This document shows positions 19,873 through 30,253 of a DNA stretch of 64,000 nucleotides, one piece after another. Under the pieces are notes generated by a model, which was not told the origin of the DNA, ran no database searches, and saw only the letters and a program-made list of their open reading frames with translations. Each line of letters starts with the position of its first letter. Positions within the stretch are counted from its first letter, which is position 1. Origin of the DNA: Tridacna crocea (Eukaryota; Mollusca; Bivalvia; Cardiida; Cardiidae); assembly GCA_943736015.1 (NCBI GenBank), contig OX031069.1, forward strand, positions 18,853,235-18,917,234, in the 5' to 3' direction. Made by a program: the position numbers and the translations under genes.

Positions 19873-20075
19873 TTCAACAACTTCAACTCATTTTTAAGGT
19901 CAAGATCATTTGGCTTTATCTCTTCTCTGTTCCCAAATTCTGCTCCGTCTTTCCTACTTTGCACTGACTCCATACTGGTCGTTCTGGTAAAACCTGGTGT
20001 ATCGCATTCTGAACTCCAAGAGTGTTCAATAGCCCCCTTAAATTCTGATTCATCAAGAGAAACAGCTTCTGCAAT
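19873..20075 (-). CDS. Host gene, exon 3
   Basis: Acceptor TTTGTTTTCAG before 20075 and donor TTGAA/GTAAGT at 19873/19872. 203 nt, entering in phase 0 and leaving with two bases that match exon 4. The product IAEAVSLDESEFKGAIEHSW, followed by a Ser/Thr-rich acidic stretch and NELKLL, looks disordered apart from the last helix. No domain recognised. Confidence 0.75.
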
Positions 20076-20152
20076 CTGAAAACAAACCAACAGATAAAAA
20101 ATTCATAAAACAAAAGAACAACATGCCAGAGCAAAGACTTGGCTAAAATTGC

Positions 20153-20352
20153 TTGAACTCTTTACTAAACAACAAAATTTTGGACTAGTCCAAATTGGAA
20201 GCACTTGCAGATGACTCAAAAATTAAAATCTGATTTGGGAGGGATAGAAAACTTTGTGGGAAAAGGAGAAAATGCTGCTTTTCCTACTATGTTTTCAAAA
20301 GGCTTCTAGATCTCGGGGTCATAAAAACCAGGGATTGTTTGTAAAGGGTTAC
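20153..20352. mobile_element. A-type MITE, reverse orientation, core deleted
   Basis: The left TTAA is TTGA, and the right end is GTAAAGGGTTA. About 20 bases of the palindrome tip are missing. Confidence 0.75.
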
Positions 20353-20374
20353 ATTACTTCCAGTGCAAAGCAGT

Positions 20375-20530
20375 TTATGGTAACCAGCAGTTCATGGTAA
20401 CCAGCATTTCCTCCTTTACTCACAATGTTGTCCTTTTCGATACAAACTTCATCAGTCGAAGCAGGAGAAATTCATTGTGTGAAAATGCTTTCGATTTGGA
20501 CTAGTCTGAAATTTTGTCATTTGGTTAGGA
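20375..20530. mobile_element. A-type MITE right half
   Basis: Begins at GGTAACCAGCA (itself partly duplicated) and ends CATTTGGTTAGG. Confidence 0.6.
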
Positions 20531-20532
20531 CA

Positions 20533-20617
20533 TAAAGTCATTCATCTCCATTTGTTTATTTCTCAAGTAAGTAATTCATTCATCTCCATTTGTTTATTTC
20601 TCAAGTAAGTAATTCAT
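20533..20617. repeat. Two-copy 43-bp tandem duplication
   Basis: Two near-identical copies of a unit containing CATCTCCATTTGTTTATTTC. Confidence 0.85.
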
Positions 20618-20741
20618 GTCTCTGTGATCAATGTTTTAGATTATGGTAGCAGCTCTCTCTTTCATGTCTTTCCAGTATGTCGCTACTCTGCTGCCTTGCC
20701 TTGCCAAAGTACAATACTTTTATCCGTGACACCTCTAAATC

Positions 20742-21192
20742 TTAACTCTTTACCAAACAACAAAATTATAGACTCGTCCAAATTGAAAGTATTTGCAGAG
20801 GATAAAAGTGATTCAAAAATTAGAATCTGTTAAAGGAAGGGTAGAAAACATTGTGGTAAAAGGAGAAAATGCTGGTCACAAGCATTTTCTCCATTTTTCC
20901 CTCAATGTCTTCAAAAAGTTGCTTTCTTAACTCTTTCCCAAACAAGCCCTGGTTTTTATGTGTCTGCAGTACAAGTCTTCAGAAAACACTGTGGGAAAAG
21001 AAGAAATTGCTCATATCGAGCAATTTCTCCTTTTCCCACAGTGTTTTCTAGCCTATCGGAAAACTTTCTGCCATTCTCATCAAATTCAAAATTGTCATCT
21101 GCAAACACTTTTGAGTTTGGGACAGTCTAAAATTTGTCATTTGGGAAAGGGTTAAGGTAGTTAAAAGTCGGGATCCTGAGGCAAAGAGTTAG
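20742..21192. mobile_element. A-type MITE split by a C-type MITE
   Basis: The left part with its hairpin ends at 20930. The closing TTAAAAGTCGGGATCCTGAG...AAAGAGTTA lies after 21155. Confidence 0.8.
20927..21155. mobile_element. C-type palindromic MITE nested in an A-type copy
   Basis: TTAA on both sides. Core TGCTCATATCGAGCA. Confidence 0.9.
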
Positions 21193-21225
21193 AGAGAACA
21201 AAAAGTATTCCACTTTTGAAATATC

Positions 21226-21681
21226 TTAACCCTTTCTAAAAGGATAAAATTTCAGACTGGTCCAGTTTGAAACCACTTGCAGAGGTCAAAATAAACTTAA
21301 CCCATTACCAAACGACAATATTTTGGACTGGTCCAAATTGAAAGCATTTGCAGACGACAAAATAAAAGTGACTGAAAATTTGAAATTTGTTTTGTGAAGG
21401 GTAGAAAACATTGTGGGAAAAGGAGAAAATGCTGGTTACCAGCATTTTCTCCTTTTCCCACAATGTTTTCTAAAGGCTTCTTTCTCAGGGGTGTCAAAAG
21501 TAGGTATTGAGTGGTAATGGGTTAAATCAAAAATTAAAATTTGCTTCCAGCAGGGTAAGAAACATTGCAGGGGAAAAGGAGAAAATGCTGGTTACCAGCA
21601 TTTTCTCCTTTTTCCACAATGTTTTCACAAGGCTTCTTTTTCAGGGTCGTAAAAACAAGGAATTGTTTGGTGAAGGGTTAA
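21226..21681. mobile_element. A-type MITE split by another A-type MITE
   Basis: The outer copy is interrupted after ~70 bases and resumes at 21525 with its own hairpin. It ends 11 bases inside the intron from the exon 2 donor. Confidence 0.85.
21297..21525. mobile_element. A-type MITE nested in an A-type MITE
   Basis: TTAA at both ends, with a perfect hairpin. Better preserved than the copy it interrupts. Confidence 0.9.
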
Positions 21682-21692
21682 CTTATGCTTAC

Positions 21693-21798
21693 TTCATTTT
21701 CCTCCTTTTCAGGAATGTCTACTTTGAGGTTCTGCTCCAAATCTGGATCTACACCACTCTTTAGGCTTGTTTCTTCATCACAAGTACTTCTTATGCTC
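21693..21798 (-). CDS. Host gene, exon 2
   Basis: Acceptor CTTTCTCACTAG before 21798 and donor AATGAA/GTAAGC at 21693/21692. 106 nt: one base completes an arginine codon begun in exon 1, then 35 codons in phase 0. The product, SIRSTCDEETSLKSGVDPDL, continues with an acidic segment (EQNLKVDIPEKEENE). No domain recognised. Confidence 0.7.
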
Positions 21799-21918
21799 CT
21801 AGTGAGAAAGAACTACATCTATTACAGAAAGTTGACGCCACCTAATCATATGAAAATTTTTTAGACTTGTCCCGATTGAAAGCATTTATAGACAGGTACT
21901 CAACGATGGGAAACTTCC

Positions 21919-22136
21919 TTAACTCTTTACCACACAATCCCAAGTTTTAACGACCCTGAGGAAAAGGCCTTTTAAAAAAATGTAGAAAATGCTGGTAACC
22001 AGCATTTTCTCCTTTCCAAAAATTGTTTTCTACTCTATCAAAGGCAAATACCGTCATTTCAACTACATCTTAATTGTCATCTGCAAATGCTTTCATTTTA
22101 GACCAGTCTATTTCTTGCCGTGTGGTAACGAGCTGA
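21919..22136. mobile_element. A-type MITE, right end decayed
   Basis: Left TTAA intact. The left stem is shortened (TTTTAAAAAAATGTAG), and the right end reads GTGGTAACGAGCTGA. Confidence 0.75.
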
Positions 22137-22249
22137 AGGGTAAAAAACATCAAAAGGAAAACAAAAGCTAGTGTATCACTTTTTCTTTCTTTTTCCACAG
22201 TGTTTTCTACAGGATCTATCTCAGGTTTTCAAAATAAACCATTGACTGG

Positions 22250-22452
22250 TTAACCCGTTACCACACAACCCCGACTTTTAACAACCTTGAGAAAGAGGCC
22301 TATAGAAAACATTGTGGGAAAAGGAGAAAATGCTGGATACCAGCCTTTCTCCTTTTCCTACAATATTTTCTACCCTATCAAAGTCAGAAATCATCATATT
22401 TCTAAAGATTTTATTTGTTGTCTGCTTTGAACTTGGTCCTGTCCATTAATTG
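22250..22452. mobile_element. A-type MITE, right end lost
   Basis: TTAACCCGTTACCACACAACC through the hairpin. It merges into unrelated sequence after GGTCCTGTCC. Confidence 0.75.
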
Positions 22453-22667
22453 TAGACAAGTAAAATGTCCAAATTGGAAAACACTTTCAGATGACAAATG
22501 GTCTGCAAATATTCTCAATTTGGACATGGCTAAGATTATGTCATGTGGCAAAGAAAGAAAAATACTTCTAATTTGCCAAGTTTGCATGTTGAAGAAAATC
22601 CCCAGACAGTTTTAAATTCTAACCCTTTTATATTCTCTACAAAATGACAAAACTAATTAATATGGCT

Positions 22668-23148
22668 TTCTACACGTGAAAAGGGACATTTAGAGATTTG
22701 TGTAAAATTTCCTCTTGGTTCAGTCTGCGCAATCCGCGCAGGCTAATCTAATACGGCACTTTACAACTACATTAGATTGTGTGCAACAGTAGACTTGTAC
22801 AACTAGAAAATTACATAAAAATGAAAAGTGTCATTTCAGATAAGCCTGCATACTCTGCATATGCTTATCTGAGACAACACTTTAACCCTTTCCCAAACAA
22901 GTACTTGTTTTTACATATCTGCTGTACAAGTCTTTTGAAAACACTGTGGAAAAATGAGAAATTGCTCGTAACGAGCAATTTCTCCTTTTCCCACAGTGTT
23001 TTCTACCCATTTGGAGAACTTTCTGCCATTTTTTTTATTAAATTTGAAATTGTCGCCTGCAAACTCTTTCAGTTTGGAAGAGTCTAAAATTTGTCAGTTG
23101 GGAAAGAGTTAAGCTAATGTCCAAACGTCCTTTTTTATGAGTTGCAGG
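22668..23148. repeat. P2 palindromic repeat split by a C-type MITE
   Basis: Two hairpins (TCTGCGCAATCCGCGCAGGC; AGATAAGCCTGC...GCTTATCT). The closing arm GTCCAAACGTCCTTTTTTATG follows the inserted MITE and ends 17 bases inside the intron from the exon 1 donor. Confidence 0.65.
22882..23112. mobile_element. C-type palindromic MITE nested in a P2 repeat
   Basis: TTAA to TTAA, core TGCTCGTAACGAGCA. Confidence 0.9.
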
Positions 23149-23166
23149 CCATACTATTATACAGAC

Positions 23167-23869
23167 CTTAAATCATGCTCTTTATTATCTACCACATCAG
23201 GTATTTTTCCCTCATTCGAGCTATGTTTTGACTTTCTCTCATCAGCTTGGTTCTTCTTGTCTTCTTTCAAATGTTTCTGAACTATCAACCCTTTAACCTT
23301 TTCAAATATTCTTTTTTCATCATTCTGAGAAGTGTCTTTGTCGTCTTTAAGTTTACGTATATCTAAGTCATCTATATCCTTTTCTGCATCTTGCTTCTCC
23401 ATTTTGTTCGAAGTTTGTTTCTCTGATTTGCTTGGAGGTCTTTTTTGGTATGGAGGTCTTTTTTGGTAGTCATGTTTTAACCTTCTTTTACTGACCACAC
23501 ACTGGCATGGCTTCTGTTTTATACGTTTATTCGTTTCATCTTTATGACTGATGTATTTACTAATACAGTCATTTCTATCATTATGGATTCTATTCTGAGC
23601 ATTCATTTTTATTATTTCATTGGTCTGCTCAAATTCCCGGTTAGTGTCGTCAACAAAAGCCTGTTTGCTTCCAAAGTTTTCATTATTCACTTGACTCTTT
23701 TCATCGAAATTGTTCAAAGAAATTGTTGTGCTACATCTAAGCTGGTTGACAGACAACCGGTACCGCAGATCTTGTGGACCAGAGGTCTCGGATCTAACAT
23801 TGTCAGTGCTTTCTTCTATTCTATTCTTCATCTTCATATAAGATTCACTTGTACAGTTTCACTCATTGC
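23167..23869 (-). CDS. Host gene, exon 1 of the coding region
   Basis: Acceptor TACTTTCAG before 23869. The likely start codon (MKMKNRIEES) is at 23837, because an in-frame stop lies just upstream. The donor TTAAG/GTCTGT at 23167/23166 fits the phase of exon 2 (two bases left over). 223 codons are disordered and rich in Lys, Asp, Asn and Gln, with a doubled QKRPP patch, a CQC pair and a late helix EKVKGLIVQKHLKED. A short out-of-frame reading frame of ten codons starts at 23866 and could lower translation. At least one noncoding exon must lie upstream. Confidence 0.7.
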
Positions 23870-23945
23870 CTGAAAGTATGAGAAAAGAAGATATCTAAAT
23901 TTTATCATGACTCATGTCTAACCTTGGTGACATATGATCCACTTT

Positions 23946-24185
23946 TATAACCCTTTACCAAACAACAAAATTTTTGACTTGTCCAAAATGAAAACAATAA
24001 TATTGCAGATGACAAATTACCTATGGTTAACATAGAGTGTTTCCTTGGTAGAGTAGAAAACATTGTGGGAAAAAGAGAAAATGCTGGTTACAAGAATTTT
24101 CTCCTTTTCCCCCCCAATGTTTTCACAAGGCTACAAGGCTTCTTAAAAGGTTGTTAAAACCCCGGACTATTTGGTAAAGGGTTAA
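23946..24185. mobile_element. A-type palindromic MITE
   Basis: Left end TATAACCCTTTACC, right TTAA. The core has drifted (GCTGGTTACAAGAATTT). Confidence 0.8.
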
Positions 24186-24315
24186 GCCTTTACTACACAA
24201 TTCCAGGTTTCAATGATTCTGAGAAAGAGGACTTTTGAAAACATTGTGGGAAAAGGAGAAAATGATGGTGACCAGCATTTTCTCCTTTTCCCACCGGATT
24301 TCCTGCTGTTTCAGA
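24182..24315. mobile_element. A-type MITE, left half
   Basis: TTAAGCCTTTACTACACAA through the hairpin, then lost. A second weak hairpin follows at 24335-24400. Confidence 0.7.
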
Positions 24316-24443
24316 GACAAATGGAAGGAAGGTGTTTTTTTTTAATTTGTGGGAAGAGGAGAATTTTCTGGTAGCCCTTTTCTCCCTTTCCCATCATGTT
24401 TCAAACATGCCATCTTATTTAAGGTCACTAAAACATAGCTGAT

Positions 24444-24675
24444 TTAACTCTGTACCACACAATCCAGACTTTTAACACAACCACGTAGAAAATGGCCTTT
24501 TTGAAAACAATTTGGGAATAGGAGAAAATACTGGTAACCAGTATTTTCTCCTTTTCCCAATTGTTTTCTTTCCTTACCAAAACAAATTTAAATTTTTCAG
24601 TGACATTTATGTTGTTGTCTGCAAATGCTTTCAATTTGGACCAGGCTAGAATTTTTTTGTCTGGTAAAGAGTTAA
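24444..24675. mobile_element. A-type palindromic MITE with matched core change
   Basis: TTAA to TTAA. Core TACTGGTAACCAGTA, where both arms have changed from TGC/GCA to TAC/GTA. Confidence 0.9.
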
Positions 24676-24687
24676 AGGTTGTTGATT

Positions 24688-24895
24688 TAAAGCATTACCA
24701 AACAAAATTTTAGGTTTGTCCAAATCAAAAGCATTTGCAGACGACAAAATAAAAGTGACTGAAAATTTGAATTTTTTTGGGGGCAGGACAGAAAACATTG
24801 TGGGAAAAGGAGAAAATGCTGGTTACTAGAATTTTCTCCTTTTCTAACTATGTTTTCTAAAGCCTTCTTTCTCAGGGTTGTCAAAAGTAGGGTAC
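24688..24895. mobile_element. A-type MITE, ends decayed, reverse orientation
   Basis: From AGCATTACCAAACAAAATT to AAAAGTAGGG. No TTAA remains. Confidence 0.75.
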
Positions 24896-25132
24896 AAAAG
24901 ACGAGTACATTACCTCGTCCAGGATCAAATTTCTTCTGTTACCAATGAATAGATTTTTCTTTTGTCAAAGCTGGGGTATTAATTCTACCACATATTCTTG
25001 TGTTTATACGACGCAATAGAACAAGACTTTTGAAAACTTAGTGGGAGACGTAAAATATTATCCAGGAAACCAGCTTTTCTCACAATGCTTAGTTCCCTAC
25101 GAAAGACAATTTCCATGGCTTGAATAAAACAC

Positions 25133-25370
25133 TTAACCCTTTACCAAACAATAAAATTTCAGTCTTGTCTAAATTGAAAGCATTTACAGACAATTATATA
25201 AAAATTTCATACTAACTAAAGTGGTGCGATTTTACTTTGATAAGGTAGAAATCAAGGTGGTAAAATAAAAGAATGCTGGTTACCAGAATTTCCTCTTTTT
25301 CCCACCATGTTTTTAAGAGGCTTCTCTTCCAGGGTCGTTAAAGTTGGGATTGAAAGGTAAAGGGGTAATT
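25133..25370. mobile_element. A-type MITE, reverse orientation, right end decayed
   Basis: Left TTAA intact. The stem has many mismatches. A loose right-end fragment follows to 25432. Confidence 0.75.
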
Positions 25371-25553
25371 TAATTGTCATTCATATTTGTTTTGAATTTG
25401 GACAAGTATAAAATTTTTCTGTTTGGTTATGGCGTAAAGCCCCTCTAGTAATCAAAAGTGAACAATGCAGGTGTTTCAGATGTATAAATTTTGAATTTTA
25501 ATCATACCTTTTAAAAACATGAAAATTATTGTGAAGATACTATCAAGGTTATG

Positions 25554-26330
25554 TTAACTCTATACCAAACGACAAAATTTTAGACTGGTCCAAATTGAAA
25601 GCAGTTGCAGACGACACTTTAAAAGTGGCCCTTCAGATTTTGGGACGAAAATTGTACAAAAGTGCAAAAAAATCATCCTTATACTCCCAAAGCCTTTTAA
25701 TTTTCATTCATAAAATGCCAGTAGTCGAACACCGTCCGACAACACAAGAAATTAGAGATTTACTACAGCCCAGGTCGACATGGACGGGAGACACGTTCTA
25801 TTTTTAGATGATCAATTCACTCATCTACATCCAGGAATACACAGATTAAGTTTCAAACATAGGGTCCGAAGAAGACATTATGGAAAATAATTATTACATG
25901 TTTGTTATGTAATGGAATTTCAGCGTTATAAGTCACGTGCCAGTCACTTGGCATTCCCAAAATGCTTTATTGATTTTTGGCGCGAAATCTAAAAATACCT
26001 TAAGAGGCTACGTAGCCTTTTAAGGGAACACCATGGAAAAAAATTTTCTTTTTGTAATTTTATGAATCTTAATTATTGATGATTTGTATTATTTTTTCAT
26101 ATTTACATTTCAGTGATATATATATTTTTTAATTTGGTGAGATGTAAAAATTCTAAATACCCACCTTTAAATTTATCTGAAATGATAATAGTTGTCTGTG
26201 AAAGTGTAGAAAACCTTGTGGGAAAAGTAGAAAATGCTGATTACCAGCATTTTCTCCTTTTCCCACAAGGTTTTCCAAAGGGTATTTCCTAATGGTCATT
26301 AAGACTCGGGATTATGTGGTAATGGGTTAA
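25554..26330. mobile_element. A-type MITE split by an R3 repeat
   Basis: The left 65 bases and the hairpin half (from 26170) flank the insertion. Both stem arms share CCTTGTG/CACAAGG. Confidence 0.8.
25619..26170 (+). mobile_element. R3 repeat, copy 1 (TTAA-flanked)
   Basis: 552 bp from TTAAAAGTGGCCC to GGGTGG-type ends on the opposite strand (CCCACCTTTAA), so the ends are inverted. Inside is the palindrome CTTAAGAGGCTACGTAGCC, and GGCGCGAAATCTAAAAATA. Two other copies are in the window. Probably a second TTAA-targeting MITE family. Confidence 0.7.
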
Positions 26331-26426
26331 ATCACTCAAAGTACTATCTGATATTAGTAAATGAATTTCAAAACCAGATAAAACATAAACAAAAGATAGA
26401 GCAACCTGTCCACTTCTAACCTATGT

Positions 26427-26655
26427 TTAACTCTTTACCACACTAGAAAGTTTTAGACTGGTCCAAATTGAAAGCATTTGCAGACGATAAAATAAAGGTG
26501 ACAGAAAAATAGAAATTTGTTCTGGGAAGGGTAGAAAACACTGTGGGAAAAGGAGAAAATGCTGGTTACCAGCATTTTCTCCTTTTCCCACAGTGTTTTC
26601 AAAAGACTTCTTTTTCAGGGGCATCAAAAGTAGGGATTGTGTGGTAATGGATTAA
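26427..26655. mobile_element. A-type palindromic MITE, reverse orientation
   Basis: TTAA to TTAA, perfect stem with the AACACTG variant in both arms. Confidence 0.9.
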
Positions 26656-26738
26656 CCCTTAACGACACAACAAGATTTTAGACCTGTCCGAATTGAAACA
26701 CGTACAAGAACAATATCGTTGTTGTGTGGTAAAGTGTT
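26652..26738. mobile_element. Deleted A-type MITE
   Basis: Only the ends are left (TTAACCCTTAACGACACAAC, GTGTGGTAAAG). Confidence 0.65.
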
Positions 26739-27354
26739 GAAGACTGAAGAGGAAGGCTTTTGAAACATTGTGGGAAAAGAAGAAAATGCTGGTAACCAGC
26801 ATTTTCTTCTTTTCCCACAATGTTTTCTTCCTAATCCAAGACAGAAATTATCATGAATTTTTACTCCACCTTCTATTTGTCCACGTCTTCACAAGCCAAG
26901 GCTGACGATTCATTATGCTACCCTTGGCGGATCAAGCTTGATTTTTACATTCACCCGATACCCTTTTTCATTGGATGCAGCCAGCTCTAACTGCAACAAA
27001 TGAAATCGCTCGTAGCATTTCATCTTTGGTAAATATAGAATAAGGTAGCGACATTTCGAATAGAAGGTAAACATGGAAACCCATGTGGATGTCTGCTTAT
27101 CTCTTCATGTTGAATAATTGTATTCGTAAGCGGTTTGTAAAACGATATTTCATTGGTTTTCAGAAATATGATGTAAAGGGAGGTAATAACCAGCATCCAA
27201 TACAGGGCGCATCGTAGGAATCTCGAAATTGGGCTCAATCAGCCAAGGTATGATCCACGTAGTGATCATAACCTTGGCTTGCAAAGATGATTCGTCCACT
27301 GCAAAAGCTTTCATTTTCACAGGAGCTATTATCTTGTCTTCTGGTAAAGACTAA
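26738..27354. mobile_element. A-type MITE split by a hAT-like element
   Basis: The hairpin has the matched variant AAAAGAAGAAAA/TTTTCTTCTTTT. The right end resumes at 27299 with CTGCAAAAGCTTTCATTTTC. Confidence 0.8.
26884..27289 (+). mobile_element. Non-autonomous DNA transposon with 8-bp duplication, copy 1
   Basis: Ends CGTCTTCACAAGCCAAGG and its mirror. Flanked by TTTGTCCA and TTCGTCCA (8 bp, one mismatch), which suggests hAT-type insertion. No coding capacity. Confidence 0.7.
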
Positions 27355-27580
27355 ACTCTTTACAACACAATCCTGACTTTTAACAACACTGAGAAAGAAG
27401 CCTTTTGAAAACATTGCAGGAAAAGGAGAAAATGCTTGTAGTCATCATTTTCTCCTTTTCCTACAATGTTTTCTACCCTTCCCAAAACAAATGTCAATTT
27501 TTGAGTCATGTTTATTTTGTCATCTGTAAATGGCTTCAATTTGGACCAGTCTATAAATATGTTGCTTGGTAAAGAATTAA
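27351..27580. mobile_element. A-type palindromic MITE
   Basis: Left end CTAA, right TTAA. The core has drifted (GCTTGTAGTCATCATT). Confidence 0.8.
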
Positions 27581-27706
27581 CCCTTTGCCACACAATCCTG
27601 ACTTTCGACATTCCTGGTAAAGAATGCTCTTGAAAACATTGTTTGAAATGGAGAAAATGCTGGTAAACGGCATTTTCTCCTTTTCCAACAATGCTTTTTA
27701 CCAAAT
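27577..27706. mobile_element. A-type MITE, right end replaced
   Basis: It shares TTAA with the previous copy and is cut at ~27706, where another copy starts. Confidence 0.75.
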
Positions 27707-27707
27707 C

Positions 27708-27968
27708 GAGAACCACACAATCCCTACTTTTGGCGACCCTGAAAAAGAAGCCTTAGTGCTGGTAACCAGCGTTTTCTCCTTTTCCCACAATGTTTTCTAG
27801 CCTACCGAGACCAAATTTCAATTTTTCAGTCACATTTGTTTTGTCGTCTGCAAATACTTTCATATTTGGACAAGTCTAAAATTTCTTGTGTGGCCACTTT
27901 TGATTTTTTGTCTGCAAAAGCTTTCACTTTGAAAAGATAAAAATTTTGTCGTATGGTGAAGTCTTAGT
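27708..27968. mobile_element. A-type MITE with left stem deleted, plus a second right end
   Basis: CCACACAATCCCTACTTTTG through GTGTGG at 27893. A further right-end fragment (TTTTTTGTCTGCAAAAGC) follows to 27968. Confidence 0.7.
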
Positions 27969-29087
27969 ACAAATAACTGTCCTCACAGGCCATGTTACTT
28001 TTTGACTGGTCGCCTCTGGGTACAGAGATGATCAAGACAAAACCAGTTGAAAGTTCCACACAGATTTTGTGCGCAAGTTTGAACTCTCATAGTTTCACAG
28101 AAACAGCACAAAACTAGGATTTAAACATACCTGTTGCTTGTGTATTAAATAATCCTTCGTTTGAAACACAAATATTTTCAATTTAAATGCTAAACATAAG
28201 AGAAAAATGTTCATTTCATTTGTTACTCAAGCTAATTACATTCCCATAAACACTCAAAATGGCCACCACGCACGATAAATTTCTTCAATGTTTTTTTTCG
28301 AGATTTACATGTTATTTACACGACTTGTACAAGCTTTATAGGTATTGAAATGTTTAATAATTTGTCTTTGGTCAGGCTAGTTACTTAAATTTAACTGCGT
28401 TTCGCTGCATACAGATTAATTCGACGACACAGAAAGGCAGTATAGCACTTTATCTTTGCTGCTGGAAAATCTAAGATGGATTTGAGACGGTACAGTGCAC
28501 AATAAATGTCCAAATATGAAAACAAAAATCACCGTAGCATCTCATTATTGAGACTATGTGAAGTCTTACCATAATTCTGTAAAACGGCAAATTATTCCTG
28601 TTTCACTGAATGCTATGAACCAAATGTCATTTGCTACAAAATTACAAGAGAATTATAACCTAAACATAGATTCCATACATTAATTACTCTCAAATAGTCA
28701 CTGTATAAAACACATACCTAATGTAAAGACGAATTGAATAGCCATTAAAGTTATCATCTTTCCAGTGGCCTATGTAACACACATGACAGAAGTGTCACGG
28801 GCCATCTGATTGGCTGGTTTAATAAATCGCCTTGACCTTATGAAGTATTACAGGATAGGAAATGACTATTCTATATGAGCCATGCTCTGACAAAAGGCGG
28901 CTTTATGCATTTCTATGCTGCATTTTACCAATCAAGTTATCAAATAGCCATGGATTCCTGAAATTCATTTTATATAACAACTGACTGAATCATGAGGCAG
29001 ACTGGTCCTTTGCAAAGATCAATCTATGGCTGACCTGTGTTGGTACTCTTTGAAGATGCATTCAGCTGCCTTTTCACAGAGTGTCCC
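27969..29087. other. Repeat-poor stretch, possible 5' region of the host gene
   Basis: The largest MITE-free segment of the left half. On the minus strand a good donor, AAGCAACAG/GTATGT at 28131/28130, could end a noncoding first exon of the gene whose coding part starts at 23837. No TATA box or open frame is convincing. Two P2-like fragments flank it. Confidence 0.35.
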
Positions 29088-29277
29088 TGCAAAGTGTTCG
29101 CATGTGACAATTTCGAATTTGATGAGAATGGCAGAAACTTTTCTGATAGGCTATAGAAAACACTGTGGAAAAAGGAGAAATTGCTCATTACGAGCAATTT
29201 CTCCTTTTCCCACAGTGTTTTCTAAAGACTTGTACTGCAGACATGTAAAAACCAGGGCTTGTTTGGGAAAGAGTTAA
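29088..29277. mobile_element. C-type MITE, left end missing
   Basis: The hairpin core TGCTCATTACGAGCA and the right TTAA are intact. The first ~30 bases are lost. Confidence 0.8.
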
Positions 29278-29939
29278 CCCCTTCCAAAACGACAAAATTT
29301 TGGACTAGACCAAATTGAAAGCATTTGCAGACAACAATTCAACTCTTGCTGAAAAGATTATTTCTTTCTATGATAGGGTAGAAAACATTGTGGTTACCAG
29401 CATTTTCTCCTTTTCCAACAATGTTTTCAAAAGGCTACTATCACGGCGGGGAATCACGTGACACAACAACAACAACAATGACCGTTATTTGAAAAAATTC
29501 CCCGACTTCAGGTAAGAAAATCTTTAATAATTCCGTTAATACATGACAGATTGGAATTTGGTTTGAAGCAGAGAAGGCGGAAGGACTCCAGGGATTTGCT
29601 TGATGCGTTAGATTTTTTAAACAACACCTGATCAAAAAGTTATTGACGAGCAAACAAATTTTTTACCCTGGATAATTTGTTTGCTCGTCAATAACTTTTT
29701 TATCAGGTGTTGTTTAAAAAATCTAACACATCGAGCAAATCCCCGGAGTCCTTCCGCCTTCTCTGCTTCAAACCAAATTCCAATCGGTCACGTATTAACG
29801 GAATTATTGAAGATTTTCTTACCTGAAATTGGAGAATTTTTTCAAATAACGGTCATTGTTGTTGTTGTTGTGTCACGTGATTCCCCGCCGTGACTATTCC
29901 AGACCCGTAAAAACCAGGGCTTGTTTGGGAAAGAGTTAA
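29274..29939. mobile_element. A/C hybrid MITE split by a foldback element
   Basis: A-type left end and core, C-type right end (CAGGGCTTGTTTGGGAAAG). The hybrid suggests recombination between types. Its closest relative is the copy at 46517-46745. Confidence 0.8.
29441..29893. mobile_element. 453-bp foldback element with CTA duplication
   Basis: Two inverted arms of ~215 bp starting TCACGGCGGGGAATCACGTG meet at a short centre (TTTTTTACCCTGGATAATT). It is flanked on both sides by CTA, and the uninterrupted MITE at 46517-46745 has CTA once there. A 3-bp duplication is compatible with PIF/Harbinger-type insertion. The short open frames in both arms are the same sequence in mirror. Confidence 0.85.
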
Positions 29940-30253
29940 ATATTTTTTCAGGGCACCAAAGGTGATGGTGATAGCTCTTGAAACGTAATGAAACAACGTA
30001 AATGTAATTTATTCTACGAAATCTCTCACAGATCAAAAGTCTTTCTAGTTTCTTCCTTGCTCTATATCAACTTGGAAACTGACAGAAACAAAAAGATTTG
30101 TACTCAAATCAAATCGTTGGGTATGTGAATTGTTTTCAACACTTCAAACACTATTTCACCCATAATAACAGCTCACATAGTATCTATCAAATTGAAAATA
30201 TTAAAAATTTTCCAGTCGACAATATAAACATGATTCAAAAATTGAAACTTGAC
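29940..30253. other. No gene seen
   Basis: Mixed AT-rich sequence. 30190-30250 resembles the outer part of an A-type MITE, ending at its TTAA neighbour. Confidence 0.35.

Noticed and set aside
25595-25807. 70-codon frame with PTTQEIRDLLQPRSTW as a gene
   Set aside because: It begins in a MITE, crosses into the R3 repeat and is broken in R3 copy 2; at most a relic inside R3.
29441-29893. Two mirrored 70-codon frames as a gene pair
   Set aside because: They are the two arms of the foldback element and are identical because of the palindrome.
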